A DNA stretch of 64,000 nucleotides from Yoonia ponticola (lineage in GTDB: Bacteria > Pseudomonadota > Alphaproteobacteria > Rhodobacterales > Rhodobacteraceae): positions 1 through 64,000 of the forward strand of contig NZ_JACIJM010000002.1 of NCBI RefSeq assembly GCF_014199395.1, written 5' to 3'. A program made the translations under genes and the position numbers. Position 1 is the first letter of the stretch; the number at the start of each line of letters is the position of its first letter. Below, in pieces: positions 18,494 through 28,909 of this stretch. Below the pieces are notes generated by a model, which ran no database searches, was not told the DNA's origin, and worked only from the letters and a program-made list of their open reading frames with translations.

Positions 18494-18877
18494 ATGCGTA
18501 CCGCTTTATTTATTGTTCCCCTTCTGTTGACGGCCTGTGCGACCCCACGCGAGGCCTGCATGAACGACGTCAACCGTGAAGTCCGTATTCTTGACGCTTT
18601 GATCGGCGAAACACGCGAAAATCTGGCCCGTGGTTTTGCGGTCGAAGAGCGTCAGCAAGTCCGCACACGGCGCACATTCTGTACTGGCCGCAACAGCGAT
18701 GGCTCTCGGTTCCGGTTCCGCTGCGATAAAACCAGCACGATCAAACGGAACGTTCCTGTCGCGATTGATTTGAATGCGGAACGGGCAAAGCTTGTGTCGC
18801 TTGAGCAGCGTCAGGTTCAAAACATCTCGAATGCCGAATCGGGTATCGCCCAGTGCATTGCGCGATACCCTGAGTAA
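18494..18877 (+). CDS. Small lipoprotein, hypothetical
   Basis: 127 residues. The N-terminus MRTALFIVPLLLTACATP is a lipoprotein signal with lipobox LTAC, so Cys-15 is the likely lipidated residue and the mature protein is anchored in the envelope. The rest has helical, Gln/Glu-rich stretches (VNREVRILDALIGETRENLARGF and LEQRQVQNISNAES) around a central Cys-containing basic patch (RRTFCTGRNSDGSRFRFRC). No recognised domain. An in-frame start at 18467 would bury the signal, so I prefer the ATG at the lipoprotein signal. Confidence 0.8.
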   Translation: MRTALFIVPLLLTACATPREACMNDVNREVRILDALIGETRENLARGFAVEERQQVRTRRTFCTGRNSDGSRFRFRCDKTSTIKRNVPVAIDLNAERAKLVSLEQRQVQNISNAESGIAQCIARYPE

Positions 18878-18878
18878 A

Positions 18879-19685
18879 TTAATGCCCGGATACGGCCGCC
18901 GGATCGATCAACGTCCGGCCACCGTCGACCGTGATAATTTGACCCGTCACAAAACCAGCCGCATCAGAAGCGAGATACTGAACCGCGTCTGCGACTTCGT
19001 TCGGGCTGGCAATCCGGTGCAACGGTGTGCTTTGCACAATCGCAGCGCGCATTTCATCGTGCTCGCGCAATGTGCCTTTCAGGCTCGCGCTCATCACCGA
19101 CCCAAAAGCTACGGCGTTCACGCGAATCCGCTTTGACGCAAGCGCTACAGCCATCGAGCGTGTCATCTGATCCAGTGCGGCAGAACTCACCGAATACGCT
19201 AGCAATTCAGGATGCGTGCGACGTGCCGCAATCGAGCTGAGGTTGACAATCGACCCGACAGAGGCATTTTCATCGCTACCTTCGGCCTGCTTGATCATCC
19301 GACGCGCAACCGCTTGGGACAACCGCAGGGCCGTCATCAGGTTTTGATCCATCAAATCTTCGACGGATGTATCATCAACGCTCAACGGATCAGACAACAG
19401 CACCTGCCGCGATGCGTTCACCAGAATATCGACACGCTCAAACGCATCAATCGTCGCTGAGAGCAGGTTCGCAATCGTCAGTTTCTGGCGCAAATCGCCC
19501 GAGAAAATGCGCGCCTTGCTGTCGTCCTCGGCATAATCGCTGACCTCGGCTTTCAGGCGGTCTTCGTCCATGTCCGCAAACACAACGTTCGCGCCCATCT
19601 TGAGGAAATGTTTTGCAATCGCGAGACCAACACCGTTGGCCGCACCCGTGACAATGGCGGTTTTGCCTTCGATAGCGAATGACAT
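18879..19685 (-). CDS. SDR-family protein lacking the catalytic lysine
   Basis: 268 residues with a complete Rossmann fold: cofactor motif TGAANGVG near residue 13, ADMDEDRL after the second strand (acidic, suggesting NAD preference), LVNASR in place of the usual NNAG, and IVNLSS with the catalytic serine near residue 145. The active-site motif that should read YxxxK is Y-S-V-S-S, so the lysine is replaced by serine. The C-terminus DAAGFVTGQIITVDGG is standard. It may be inactive, altered in chemistry, or act as a binding protein. Convergent with the lipoprotein gene, 1 nt apart. Confidence 0.85.
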   Translation of the reverse strand: MSFAIEGKTAIVTGAANGVGLAIAKHFLKMGANVVFADMDEDRLKAEVSDYAEDDSKARIFSGDLRQKLTIANLLSATIDAFERVDILVNASRQVLLSDPLSVDDTSVEDLMDQNLMTALRLSQAVARRMIKQAEGSDENASVGSIVNLSSIAARRTHPELLAYSVSSAALDQMTRSMAVALASKRIRVNAVAFGSVMSASLKGTLREHDEMRAAIVQSTPLHRIASPNEVADAVQYLASDAAGFVTGQIITVDGGRTLIDPAAVSGH

Positions 19686-19721
19686 CTGCAGATTCTCCGA
19701 TCAGGCCAGTTCGGCCTTTAT

Positions 19722-20696
19722 TCAGCGCAGCGGGCGCGTGGCGTGAAACACTTTGAACGCGTTATTCTGCGCGATTTTCTCAACATTGCGGAACGCGTCA
19801 TTCAAGGCTTGCTCGTAGGGCAAGTGACGGTTTGCAACCATCCACAGTTTGCCATGCCCCGCCAACATTTTTGCAGCAGAGGCGATAAACGTGCGCCCAA
19901 GCGACGGGTCAGCACTGCGGCCCACATGGAACGGCGGGTTCATCACGATCCCATCATAGCCCTTTGCGGGGCGATAATTTGTGGCATCTTCCCACAGAAA
20001 TTTCGCACGCGGATCTTGGACATTCAGGCGGGCGCAGTTCAGCGACAACGCCTCCGCCTCAATCAAATCAAGGCTTTGCACGCCAGCGCGTCCCAAAACA
20101 GGACCAGCGAGATATCCCCAGCCAGCCCCAACATCGGCCATATGCGCAGGCAATTTCGCAGGCAGGCTTTCAATCAACAGCTTGGACCCAGCGTCAATCG
20201 CACCATCCGAAAACACGCCAGCGGTCGTGATATACCCATGGTCACCTTTGGCGGGCGCAGGGGCGGTCCAATCAGCAAAGGCGTCCGTCGCTTCGAACCA
20301 GAAAATCCGACCATGATCCTTTGGGATCGAGGGCAGATCACCTAGCGCCTTGCGACACATCTTGAAAATACTATCGACACCATCAGTCTTGGTGCCGTCA
20401 ATGACGACCAGTTTCGCTTTGCTCGCAGCCTCGGCAATCATGGCTTTCGCGAGCGCCTTAGCACGCGGCAAAACCACAATCGCAGTCTCGGCCTGACCAA
20501 AATCATCAGAAACGGGGTAGCCGGCATTCAGCCAACCAGCCGCATCAGGCTTAAATGTATGTTGGATGTGCAGCCGATCTTGCGGCAATTCATTCACGTC
20601 ATAGTCCAAAGGTGGACGCATCAGACGAACGGGACCGTCAGGCAGCGTTAGCGAACCTTCGGTCAGGGCGGTGGACAGGCGGGAATACGCGGACAT
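19722..20696 (-). CDS. rsmC: Class I SAM methyltransferase, RsmC-like (16S rRNA G1207)
   Basis: 324 residues. The N-terminal half is the degenerate methyltransferase-like domain of RsmC; the C-terminal half has the active fold, with MADVGAGWGYLAGPVL near residue 190 (SAM binding) and DGIVMNPPFHVG near 255 (the N-P-P-F motif of base-amino methyltransferases). The expected product is m2G in 16S rRNA. It lies between clpS and the SDR gene on the same strand, with gaps of 24 and 36 nt, so co-transcription is possible. Confidence 0.88.
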   Translation of the reverse strand: MSAYSRLSTALTEGSLTLPDGPVRLMRPPLDYDVNELPQDRLHIQHTFKPDAAGWLNAGYPVSDDFGQAETAIVVLPRAKALAKAMIAEAASKAKLVVIDGTKTDGVDSIFKMCRKALGDLPSIPKDHGRIFWFEATDAFADWTAPAPAKGDHGYITTAGVFSDGAIDAGSKLLIESLPAKLPAHMADVGAGWGYLAGPVLGRAGVQSLDLIEAEALSLNCARLNVQDPRAKFLWEDATNYRPAKGYDGIVMNPPFHVGRSADPSLGRTFIASAAKMLAGHGKLWMVANRHLPYEQALNDAFRNVEKIAQNNAFKVFHATRPLR

Positions 20697-20720
20697 CAGC
20701 GGCGGAGTAACGGCGAACCG

Positions 20721-21041
20721 TTATTCCTTCTCCATCGTACATTGCAGCGGATGCTGGTGGCGTTGGGCAAAATCCATCACTTGGGCGACCTTTGTTTCTG
20801 CAATCTCGTGGCTATAGACACCGACAACGGCGAGCCCCTTTTTGTGTACTGTGAGCATCAATTCGAACGACTGTGCGTGCGACATCCCAAAGAACCGTTC
20901 CAGCACCATGACCACAAATTCCATCGGCGTGAAGTCATCGTTCAGGATCATCACCTTATAAAGCGGCGGGCGCTTTGTCTTTGGTTTCACGTCAAGTGCG
21001 ACGCCGACATCATTGTCGTCGTTGTCTTTGCGATCGGCCAT
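20721..21041 (-). CDS. clpS: ClpS, N-end rule adaptor of ClpAP
   Basis: 107 residues from the ATG giving MADRKDNDD. The acidic, flexible N-terminus is followed by the ClpS core: [47 protein letters not shown] and [10 protein letters not shown]. It presents substrates with destabilising N-terminal residues to ClpAP. In-frame ATGs at 21062 and 21092 exist, the latter with an AGAAGG-like RBS, so the true protein may be up to 17 residues longer; family alignment favours a start near 21041. Confidence 0.95.
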   Translation of the reverse strand: MADRKDNDDNDVGVALDVKPKTKRPPLYKVMILNDDFTPMEFVVMVLERFFGMSHAQSFELMLTVHKKGLAVVGVYSHEIAETKVAQVMDFAQRHQHPLQCTMEKE

Positions 21042-21385
21042 TAATGTGACGTTACTCAACATGCTACGGGTGTTTCCTAAGGGCAGTGCCATTGCCCTTC
21101 TATATAAGACAGGTGGCGGTCAAGAAAACCCCCATGCATCGGCAAAAAAATGTTAGTGTTTCAGGCGCGGTTCGGTCTCACAATCTAGCATACCATAGCT
21201 GATCTAGCGAGACCCACCTGACCACACCACAACATCTCGCGGTGTGGCAGGATTCACACCACGAAAGTCTTTGAAAACAGTTTCTTTACCACATCGGATT
21301 CGCTGTGCTAGCGTCGTTCCAATCAATAAGGTCACCGCGTCAAAAAGCGGGACCACGAGGCAGATCAAAATAGCGAGGCAGCGAC
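21042..21385. other. Divergent clpS-dacF intergenic region
   Basis: 344 bases without a clear gene. It holds the clpS leader and the dacF promoter region. A 7-bp inverted repeat, CCACACC ... GGTGTGG (21222-21247), is the only evident structure; no T run follows, so it could be an operator or a weak hairpin. Confidence 0.5.
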
Positions 21386-22879
21386 GTGGCAAGTCGTCTA
21401 AAGCAGTGCGCGTTCAGCGTAACACTCTTCTTATTATCCGTGTTGGTATCCGTCGTGGCACCAGTGCAATCCGTAGCAGCACCTTATGCGGCGATGGTCA
21501 TGGATGCGCGAACCGGCGAGGTTTTGCATTCACGCAATGCCGATACACGCCTGCACCCTGCATCACTGACCAAAATGATGACGCTCTACATCGCATTCCA
21601 AGCGATCCAGCGCGGCGAAATCACGCTCGATACCGAAGTGCGGATTAGCGCGAACGCGGCCTCAGAACCGCCATCGAAATTGGGCCTGCGCAGCGGTCAA
21701 ACGATCAAGCTGCGCTACCTTTTGCGGGCCGCAGCCGTCAAATCTGCCAATGACGCTGCCACGGCAATCGGCGAAGCCATTGCAGGTTCAGAGGACGCAT
21801 TTGCGACCCGTATGAACCGCACCGCCGCTGCGATGGGCATGACAAACACGACATTTCGTAACGCCCACGGCCTGACCCAAAGTGGTCACATGTCGACTGC
21901 ACGTGATATGACCGTGCTTGGTCGTCATGTGATCTACGACTTTCCGCAGTATTATAACCTGTTTTCGCGGATCAGCGCAGATGCAGGTGTGGCTCGTGTG
22001 GCCCACACAAACCGTCGTTTCCTGAACTCTTACGAAGGTGCTGACGGCATCAAAACAGGCTATACAAACGCTGCCGGTTTTAACCTCGTGGCATCTGCAC
22101 AACGCGGCCAAGAGCGGATCATCGCGACAGTCTTCGGCGGATCATCCACTGCCGCACGGAACGCACGAATCGCCGAACTCATGGACATGGGCTTTCAACG
22201 TGCCCCATCCAACGTGCGCGTCAACGAACCAACACCGCCCGCAGCCAATGAATTGGTGTCCGGCAATGTGTCGCCTGCAACAAACGGCGGCTCTGGGAAA
22301 ACGATTCGCGTGACAGGTCTGGTCCAGGCCAGCATGCGCCCGCAGCAACGCCCCGCAGCCGACGCGCCGCAGCTTGATGTGAACACCGACCTGATCGCCA
22401 GCCTTCTGGCAGAAAGCGTCGATACCGAATCAATCGATACGGCATTGAGCGAAGCACTCGGCGAAGCGGTCCTTACGGAAAGCGCCTACGAAGTCTCACC
22501 AACCGCTGAAAGCACCGAAATTCTAACAGCACCAACACCACAAGCGCGTCCCGCAGAACTGATCACCGCATCCGTACAAGGACCATCCCAACAGATCGAA
22601 GCCACACCCGAAATCGTCACACGCATCTCAACGTCCGGCGGACGTCACTGGGGCGTGAACGTCGGACGGTATCCATCGCGCTATGCGGCGGAACGGGTGT
22701 TGCTGAAAGTAGCACTGAACGAGATGACAACGCTCGACGGGTCATTGCGCCGTGTCGTGCAACGCTCTGGCGGGTTCGACGCCAACTTCATGGGTCTTAC
22801 CCGCGAAGGCGCTGATCTGGCCTGCCGCCGATTGCAGGCACGCGGAACGTCCTGCTTTATGATCGGCTCTGATAGCTAA
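21386..22879 (+). CDS. D-alanyl-D-alanine carboxypeptidase (DacF/PBP5 type) with SPOR domain
   Basis: 497 residues from a GTG start with GAGG seven bases upstream. Signal peptide at residues about 1-31 (VTLFLLSVLVSVVAPVQSVAA). The peptidase S11 domain has the SxxK motif HPASLTKMM, SAND (SxN box) and KTGYTNAAG (KTG box). A low-complexity linker is followed by a C-terminal SPOR domain (HWGVNVGRYPSRYAAERVL to RGTSCFMIG), which binds septal peptidoglycan. It trims pentapeptide stems and is likely targeted to the division site. Followed by its own terminator. Confidence 0.93.
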   Translation: MASRLKQCAFSVTLFLLSVLVSVVAPVQSVAAPYAAMVMDARTGEVLHSRNADTRLHPASLTKMMTLYIAFQAIQRGEITLDTEVRISANAASEPPSKLGLRSGQTIKLRYLLRAAAVKSANDAATAIGEAIAGSEDAFATRMNRTAAAMGMTNTTFRNAHGLTQSGHMSTARDMTVLGRHVIYDFPQYYNLFSRISADAGVARVAHTNRRFLNSYEGADGIKTGYTNAAGFNLVASAQRGQERIIATVFGGSSTAARNARIAELMDMGFQRAPSNVRVNEPTPPAANELVSGNVSPATNGGSGKTIRVTGLVQASMRPQQRPAADAPQLDVNTDLIASLLAESVDTESIDTALSEALGEAVLTESAYEVSPTAESTEILTAPTPQARPAELITASVQGPSQQIEATPEIVTRISTSGGRHWGVNVGRYPSRYAAERVLLKVALNEMTTLDGSLRRVVQRSGGFDANFMGLTREGADLACRRLQARGTSCFMIGSDS

Positions 22880-22900
22880 TCCATCCGAAAACGTATTTAC

Positions 22901-22936
22901 AGGACGTCGCGAGAAATCGCGGCGTCCTTTTTGTTT
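22901..22936 (+). terminator. Rho-independent terminator after the DacF-type gene
   Basis: GGACGTCGCGA, loop GAAA, TCGCGGCGTCC: an 11-bp stem with a GNRA tetraloop, followed by TTTTTGTTTG. Confidence 0.93.
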
Positions 22937-22951
22937 GTAACGATGTGCCGT

Positions 22952-22973
22952 GAGTTGTTTTGGCGAAATGAAG
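22952..22973 (-). repeat. Dispersed repeat family A, copy 1
   Basis: Read on the minus strand, a 22-bp sequence starting CTTCATTTCGCCAAAACAAC. The same string occurs at 35752, 40188, 56650 and 60324. Here it is in the convergent gap between the DacF-type gene and yejF. Confidence 0.85.
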
Positions 22974-22986
22974 GGCGGCGTGGTGC

Positions 22987-24582
22987 CTAAATTGTGCGGC
23001 CTTCGAATGCTGCAGCCATCAAGGCGCGCGTGTAATCGGTTTGGGGCGCGTCAAAAATAGCATCGGCGTCCCCTGCCTCGACGACGTCGCCTTGCTTCAT
23101 CACCATGACCTTATGCGACAACGCGCGGACGACTTTGAGGTCGTGCGATATGAACAGGTAGGCGAGTTTGTATTTCTGTTGCAGATCGCGCAGCAATTCA
23201 ACGATTTGAACTTGGACGGTCATATCAAGCGCAGATGTGGGTTCGTCGAGCACCAGCAGCTTGGGGCGCAAGATCATCGCCCGTGCAATTGCGATTCGCT
23301 GCCGTTGACCGCCTGAGAATTCGTGCGGATAGCGATCCATCAGCGCTGGATCCAGACCGACCTCTGCCATGATCTCGGCCACCATTTCACGACGGTCCCG
23401 AGTGGGATCAATCTCGTGGATCGACAGCCCTTCGGCGATGATTTGTGCGACGGTCATGCGCGGAGACAGCGATCCGTATGGGTCTTGGAAGACGATCTGC
23501 ATCGCGTTGCGCAACGGGCGCATCTGTTTTTGATTCAGAGCGTGGATTTCTTTGCCTTGAAACGTGATCGCCCCTTCTGACCGGATCAATCGCATGATCG
23601 CAAGGGCAAGCGTCGTTTTTCCCGATCCGGATTCGCCAACCACGCCGACCGTTTCGCCAGCGCGCACCGTTAGCGTCGCGTTGTTCACCGCTTTGATATG
23701 GCCCGCAGTGCGTTTCAGCAGGCCGCGATGGATCGGGAACCAAATTTTGACAGCATCAGTTTCGAGCACAATCGGCGCATCAGCGGGCACGGGCAGTGGT
23801 GTGCCGGTCGATTCGGCAGCGAGCAGCATCTGCGTATAGGGATGCTGCGGATTGCTAAAAATCTCGGCCGTCGGGCCAGTTTCTACAATTTCGCCGCTCT
23901 TCATCACACACACGCGATCCGCGATTTTGCGGACAATCGTGAGGTCGTGGGTGATGAACAGCAGACTCATCCCTTTGCTTTGCTTCAACTCGGCAAGCAG
24001 GTCCAAAATCTGTGCTTGGATCGTGACATCAAGCGCCGTTGTCGGTTCATCCGCGATCAGCAGTTCAGGATCATTCGCAAGCGCCATCGCGATCATCACG
24101 CGTTGCCGTTGTCCGCCGGATAGCTGATGTGGATAGGCCCCTAGCCTGCTTTCCGCGTCGCGAATGCCAACTTGGTTCAACAGTTGCACAATCTTATTCG
24201 TGACTGCAGTCCCGCGCAGCCCTTGGTGTAGTTCAATCGACTCGGCCAGTTGCTTTTCCAGCGTATGCAGCGGATTCAAAGACGTCATAGGTTCTTGAAA
24301 GATAAAGCTAATATCGTTGCCGCGCACCCGCCGCAGATCGGCTTCTGGCGCATCGACCATCTGCGTGCCATTATACTTGATCGAGCCGTCAACATGCGCG
24401 CTATCGCCCAGCAGTTGCACCGTCGAGAGCGCCGTTACCGATTTCCCCGACCCGGATTCACCAACAATCGCAACGGTCTCGCCCTTGTGGACCTGAAACG
24501 AAACAGCGCGCACAGCGTGGGTTGTTTCCCCGTCTTGGCGAAATCGGACATTCAGCTTTTGGACATCAAGCAAGGCGGTCAT
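22987..24582 (-). CDS. yejF: YejF-type peptide ABC transporter, double ATPase
   Basis: 531 residues: two ABC ATPase domains in tandem. The first has Walker [14 protein letters not shown] near residue 41 and signature [15 protein letters not shown]; the second has [13 protein letters not shown] near 323 and [15 protein letters not shown], each followed by a Walker B ([22 protein letters not shown]). An oligopeptide/dipeptide C-terminal motif lies between them. It powers uptake through the YejBE permeases; last gene of the four-gene operon, overlapping yejE by ATGA. Confidence 0.93.
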   Translation of the reverse strand: MTALLDVQKLNVRFRQDGETTHAVRAVSFQVHKGETVAIVGESGSGKSVTALSTVQLLGDSAHVDGSIKYNGTQMVDAPEADLRRVRGNDISFIFQEPMTSLNPLHTLEKQLAESIELHQGLRGTAVTNKIVQLLNQVGIRDAESRLGAYPHQLSGGQRQRVMIAMALANDPELLIADEPTTALDVTIQAQILDLLAELKQSKGMSLLFITHDLTIVRKIADRVCVMKSGEIVETGPTAEIFSNPQHPYTQMLLAAESTGTPLPVPADAPIVLETDAVKIWFPIHRGLLKRTAGHIKAVNNATLTVRAGETVGVVGESGSGKTTLALAIMRLIRSEGAITFQGKEIHALNQKQMRPLRNAMQIVFQDPYGSLSPRMTVAQIIAEGLSIHEIDPTRDRREMVAEIMAEVGLDPALMDRYPHEFSGGQRQRIAIARAMILRPKLLVLDEPTSALDMTVQVQIVELLRDLQQKYKLAYLFISHDLKVVRALSHKVMVMKQGDVVEAGDADAIFDAPQTDYTRALMAAAFEGRTI

Positions 24583-25721
24583 GAAAAGGTCTTTCTCGGA
24601 TCGAACGCGTCGCGGACGCCTTCAAAAATGAACACCAGCAACGACAGCATGACGGCGAAGGTGGTGAAGGCGGTAAAGCCGAGCCATGGTGCTTGCAGGT
24701 TTTGTTTCGCCTGCAACGTCAACTCGCCCAAAGATGGCGCCGACGATGGCAAGCCAAAGCCCAGGAAGTCCAGCGACGCGAGGCCACCAATCGCACCCGT
24801 CACGAGAAACGGCAGCATCGTCACGGTCGCAACCATTGCGTTCGGCAACATGTGGCGGAACATGATCGTGCGATCGGACACGCCTAGCGCCTTGGCCGCC
24901 CGGACATATTCAAAGTTTCGGGCGCGCAGAAATTCGGCCCGCACCAGCCCCACCAAGGCTGGCCAGCCAAACAATATGGTTAAGAACACAAGCAGCCAGA
25001 AACTTCGCCCCACAATCGCAAACACGATGATAATCACGTAAAGCGACGGCATGCCGGTCCAAATCTCGATGAAACGTTGAAAAATCAGGTCAGTCCAGCC
25101 GCCGAAATACCCCTGCACAGCGCCTGCGAGGATGCCGATTAACGATGATCCAATCGTGACCATGCCCGCGAACAGGATCGACAGACGGAACCCGTAGATG
25201 ATCCTAGCGGCAACATCGCGCTTGGTGTCGTCAGTGCCGAGGATATTGGTGTCAGACGGTGGCGCAGGTGCGACGCCGCGCACGTCGACAATCGTATTGT
25301 AAGAATATGGGATCGGCGGCCAGATCGTCCAGCCTTTTGCGAATCCGTCAATGTCGGGCTTGCCACCGCTTTCCACCATTTCAAGCAATCCGTCGGGATC
25401 GTCAAAGCAATCCTCCAGCCCGCCCGTCGCGATCAGGCACTTCACCTCGACATCGCCGTAAACCGCCTCTGTCGGGAAATCGCCGCCAAAGTCACGCTCT
25501 GAATAGAACGTCATGATCGGCATCCGCAATTCGCCGCGGTAGGACACGAGGATCGGTTTGTCGTTTGCGATGAACTCGGCAAACAAGGACAAAATAAACA
25601 GTGTCGAAAATATCCATAACGACCAAACCGCACGCCTATTGCGATTAAAATTCCGCCAGCGACGCTGGTTGAGTGGCGACAGGAGTTTGCGTTTCGGCTT
25701 TGCGATTGCTTGAGTAGTCAT
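24579..25721 (-). CDS. yejE: YejE-type peptide ABC transporter permease
   Basis: 380 residues. A hydrophobic segment near residue 35 is followed by a large periplasmic loop (about 55-165), characteristic of YejE/OppC. The BPD_transp_1 domain has about five membrane helices and the EAA loop EYVRAAKALGVSDRTIMFRHMLPNA near residue 280 that contacts the ATPase. Directly follows yejB (start 1 nt from its stop). Confidence 0.93.
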   Translation of the reverse strand: MTTQAIAKPKRKLLSPLNQRRWRNFNRNRRAVWSLWIFSTLFILSLFAEFIANDKPILVSYRGELRMPIMTFYSERDFGGDFPTEAVYGDVEVKCLIATGGLEDCFDDPDGLLEMVESGGKPDIDGFAKGWTIWPPIPYSYNTIVDVRGVAPAPPSDTNILGTDDTKRDVAARIIYGFRLSILFAGMVTIGSSLIGILAGAVQGYFGGWTDLIFQRFIEIWTGMPSLYVIIIVFAIVGRSFWLLVFLTILFGWPALVGLVRAEFLRARNFEYVRAAKALGVSDRTIMFRHMLPNAMVATVTMLPFLVTGAIGGLASLDFLGFGLPSSAPSLGELTLQAKQNLQAPWLGFTAFTTFAVMLSLLVFIFEGVRDAFDPRKTFS

Positions 25722-26801
25722 CTAACCGCGCCCCTCAAAATCAATGCGTGGGTCGATAAAGACATAGGTAATATCCGTTAAAATTCCCACGACCAGCCCC
25801 ATCAGCGAGAATGCGAAAAGCGTGCCAAACACGACTGGATAGTCGCGGGCAACTGCGGCCTCAAAGCCCAGACGCCCTAAGCCGTCTAGCGAGAACAGCG
25901 TCTCAATGATCAAGGAACCGCCAAAGAAAACGCTGATGAACAACGCCGGAAAGCCTGAGATCACGATCAGCATCGCGTTGCGGAAAACATGGCCGTAAAG
26001 CACTTTTTTCTCGGACAATCCCTTGGCCTTGGCCGTGATCACGTACTGCTTTTTGATCTCGTCGAGAAAGCTGTTTTTGGTGAGCAGGGTTAGCGTCGCA
26101 AAGGCCGAAATCGTGGATGCCAGCACGGGCAATGTGATGTGCCAGAAGTAGTCCAACACCTTGCCAATCATCGACAATTCTTCAAAGTTCGCAGAGGTAA
26201 GACCGCGCAGCGGGAACAGGCGGTAATACGACCCGCCCGCGAACAACACGATCAGCAAGATCGCGAACAAAAAACCCGGAATGGCATAGGCCACAACAAT
26301 CGCAGCCGAGGTCACAGTGTCGAACCGCGACCCGTCTCGCACCGCTTTTTTGATACCCAACGGGATCGACACGGCGTAGGCGATCAACGTGGACCAAAGG
26401 CCAAGCGTGATCGACACCGGCATCTTTTCCAAGATCAGATCAACTACGGAAATCGACCTGAAATAGCTCTCGCCAAAATCAAACCGGATGTAATTCCACA
26501 TCATGTTCAAAAATCGCTCAAGTGGCGGTTTATCAAAGCCAAATTGGCGCTCTAGGTCAGCGATGAAATCCTTGGATAGACCGCTTGCACCCGGATAAGC
26601 ACTATCTTCTTGGCCGCCTACATTCGCATCACCACCACCACCAGCGATAGATTCGAACACGTCACCGCCGCCTTCCATGCGCGCAATAATAGTCTCAATC
26701 GGCCCACCGGGGACAAATTGGGTCAGTGCAAAGTTCAGGATCATAATCCCCAACAAAGTGGGGATCACCAGCAGTAGCCTGCGAAGGATATACGCGCCCA
26801 T
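25722..26801 (-). CDS. yejB: YejB-type peptide ABC transporter permease
   Basis: 359 residues: an N-terminal membrane helix ([26 protein letters not shown]), then a YejB-specific insertion with Gly-rich stretch [22 protein letters not shown] (shortened here to its core), then the permease domain with EAA motif [24 protein letters not shown] near 260. Partner of YejE in the inner membrane. Confidence 0.92.
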   Translation of the reverse strand: MGAYILRRLLLVIPTLLGIMILNFALTQFVPGGPIETIIARMEGGGDVFESIAGGGGDANVGGQEDSAYPGASGLSKDFIADLERQFGFDKPPLERFLNMMWNYIRFDFGESYFRSISVVDLILEKMPVSITLGLWSTLIAYAVSIPLGIKKAVRDGSRFDTVTSAAIVVAYAIPGFLFAILLIVLFAGGSYYRLFPLRGLTSANFEELSMIGKVLDYFWHITLPVLASTISAFATLTLLTKNSFLDEIKKQYVITAKAKGLSEKKVLYGHVFRNAMLIVISGFPALFISVFFGGSLIIETLFSLDGLGRLGFEAAVARDYPVVFGTLFAFSLMGLVVGILTDITYVFIDPRIDFEGRG

Positions 26802-26822
26802 GAGGTCTTCCTTTTGGGCCGC

Positions 26823-28733
26823 TTATCGCAGCGCGCCAGCCGATTTCAAAGCCTCAAATTTCTCGTCGTTGAACCACCAGTAATCAAGGTGCCCAAGACC
26901 GAATTCCGGCAGGTTCTCTGGGTGCTCATACATATCAAAATAAGCGGCCCAGTTCTTGCCAAGATACCAAATCGGTACAATGAAATACTCGTGACGCATG
27001 ATCCGATCCGCGGCGCGCACAAGAGCTGCCATCTCGTCGTAATCATCGGCCGCGGCGATCTGATCACCGATCGCGTCAATCGCTTCGGAACAATAGCCAG
27101 CTGGATTGAACACGTCGTCTTTATCTTCGCAGCCAAATTTCTGTGAGAAACCAGTGCCTTCTTGCAGTCCGTTGACCCAGTAGCCGAACAACATTTCGAA
27201 ATCATTATCTTGGGTCCGAGCCTGATACTGCGCCGGATCAACACGATTATACGTGATATTCACACCAAGTCGTTTCAGGTTTTCGATGTACGGATTGATA
27301 ATCCGGTCAAAGCTTTGGCGCGTCTCTAAAAACTCCACATCCAGCGTTTTACCGTCCGCATTGCGCAATAAACCATCGTCGCCCGTGACCCATCCGGCCT
27401 CTTCCATCAGCGCCAAGGCTGCACGCAAATTGCCGCGATCAAGTGGGCGGTCGCCAGACCTATGCGGCATCACCGCTTCGGTCGTCAAAATCTCGGGGTC
27501 AATCTTGTCGCCTAACGCTTCGAGGATTTCCAACTCGCGGCCAGTGGGCAAGCCAGCAGCTTTCAAACGGTCATTTTCCCAAAAGCTTTCGCGTTGCTGG
27601 AACAACCCGTACTGCAAATTATCGTTGGTCCACGTAAAGTTATAGACGAGACCTATCGCCTGCCGCACACGCCGATCCGCGAACTTTGGGTCACGCAAGT
27701 TAAATACAAAGCCAGTCGCCGCAGGCAATGTCCCGTCTTCGAATTCCTGACGCACGACCCATTCGTTTTCAATCGCTGGGAAATCATAAGACGTCGCCCA
27801 GTTGATTGAACTGGTCTCGGTGCGGAACGTGAATTCACCAGCCTTGAATGCTTCAAACGCTGCCGACGTATCCGCGAAATACTCGATTCGAATGCTGTCG
27901 AAATTCCCGCGACCAACATTAATCGGCAGGTCCTTGCCCCAATAATCGGCGTTGCGTTCGTAAATAATCTGACGGCCTGGATCTACCGACGCGGTGACGT
28001 ATTCGGCCGTGCCGGGCGACGCCTCTAACCCTGATTGATCCATCCGTGCGCCGGTTTCTTCGAACCACGCCTTTTGCATCACCAGCGCGTTGGCCATCTG
28101 GATGATCCGGCCACGTGTCGGCGCGTCAGGGTTAAACGTGAATTTGACCGTGTAGTCGTCCAGCGCCTCGTAGGTGTCGACCAACGCAACGATGCCCTGA
28201 CGGAATGACGGCGTCGATTGCTCGCGCATCAATTCATGTGTGAAAATGACGTCTTCTGCCGTCATCGGACGGCCATCGGAAAACGCGACGTCTTTGCGTA
28301 AATTAAAGATCACCCAACTTTGGTCGTCAGGATACTCCAGCGTTTCGCAAACAAGACAATACATCGTACCAACTTCGTCCGAGGTGGCAGTCATCAACCG
28401 TTCCCAAACGATCGAGGACAACGCACCGGGGGTCCCTTCGAGGGTGGCAAAAGGGTTCATGCTGTCGAATGTGCCGCTCGCGGAAATCGAAATCTCCCCA
28501 CCCAACGGCGCATCGGGGTTCACGTAATCCAGATGTGCAAAATCCGCCGGATATTTAATATCGCCGTATTCGTTATAGGCATGGCTAACCGTCACGTTAT
28601 CCTGCGCAAACGCTTTACCCGCCAGCAACATCATCCCCACCAAGATCGCAGTACCAGACATCCACACCGCCTTGCGCGACGCGGTGACGTCATGAGTTCG
28701 GGCAATGGCATGGTTTTGGTGGCGATTTTGCAT
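26823..28733 (-). CDS. yejA: YejA-type periplasmic peptide-binding protein
   Basis: 636 residues from the ATG with GGAGA upstream. The signal peptide is long: a basic stretch, then AVWMSGTAILVGMMLLAGKAFAQ. The mature protein is a family 5 solute-binding protein (HAYNEYGDIKYPADFAHLDYVNPDAPLGG, then YRRPLDR-type regions around residue 400), capturing oligopeptides for the YejBEF importer. In enterobacteria Yej imports peptides including microcin C-type compounds; cargo here is unknown. First gene of the operon; an in-frame start at 28847 is unlikely because it would bury the signal. Confidence 0.9.
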   Translation of the reverse strand: MQNRHQNHAIARTHDVTASRKAVWMSGTAILVGMMLLAGKAFAQDNVTVSHAYNEYGDIKYPADFAHLDYVNPDAPLGGEISISASGTFDSMNPFATLEGTPGALSSIVWERLMTATSDEVGTMYCLVCETLEYPDDQSWVIFNLRKDVAFSDGRPMTAEDVIFTHELMREQSTPSFRQGIVALVDTYEALDDYTVKFTFNPDAPTRGRIIQMANALVMQKAWFEETGARMDQSGLEASPGTAEYVTASVDPGRQIIYERNADYWGKDLPINVGRGNFDSIRIEYFADTSAAFEAFKAGEFTFRTETSSINWATSYDFPAIENEWVVRQEFEDGTLPAATGFVFNLRDPKFADRRVRQAIGLVYNFTWTNDNLQYGLFQQRESFWENDRLKAAGLPTGRELEILEALGDKIDPEILTTEAVMPHRSGDRPLDRGNLRAALALMEEAGWVTGDDGLLRNADGKTLDVEFLETRQSFDRIINPYIENLKRLGVNITYNRVDPAQYQARTQDNDFEMLFGYWVNGLQEGTGFSQKFGCEDKDDVFNPAGYCSEAIDAIGDQIAAADDYDEMAALVRAADRIMRHEYFIVPIWYLGKNWAAYFDMYEHPENLPEFGLGHLDYWWFNDEKFEALKSAGALR

Positions 28734-28858
28734 CTTATTCTCCGAAGGGGGTGTCAAACGTGACATTGATACGAAAGCTAACCAGACAAATCGAACATTC
28801 AAGTTGAGAATGCGTGAACACGTCGTGATCGGCCTGTTTCCAACCACTTAGATACAGA

Positions 28859-28887
28859 AAAGCCGCCCCAAACACTGGGACGGCTTG
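28859..28887 (-). terminator. Terminator after the cytochrome c gene
   Basis: Stem AAGCCGyCCC ... GGGrCGGCTT (10 bp with one mismatch, 7-nt loop), followed on the minus strand by TTTTCTGT. Lies between the cytochrome gene and yejA. Confidence 0.75.
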
Positions 28888-28909
28888 ATTACGCAGCGAT
28901 CAGTCGGGC

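Noticed and set aside
21222..21247. Inverted repeat in the clpS-dacF gap as a terminator
   Set aside because: No T run and wrong position for either gene end; kept only as a possible operator note.
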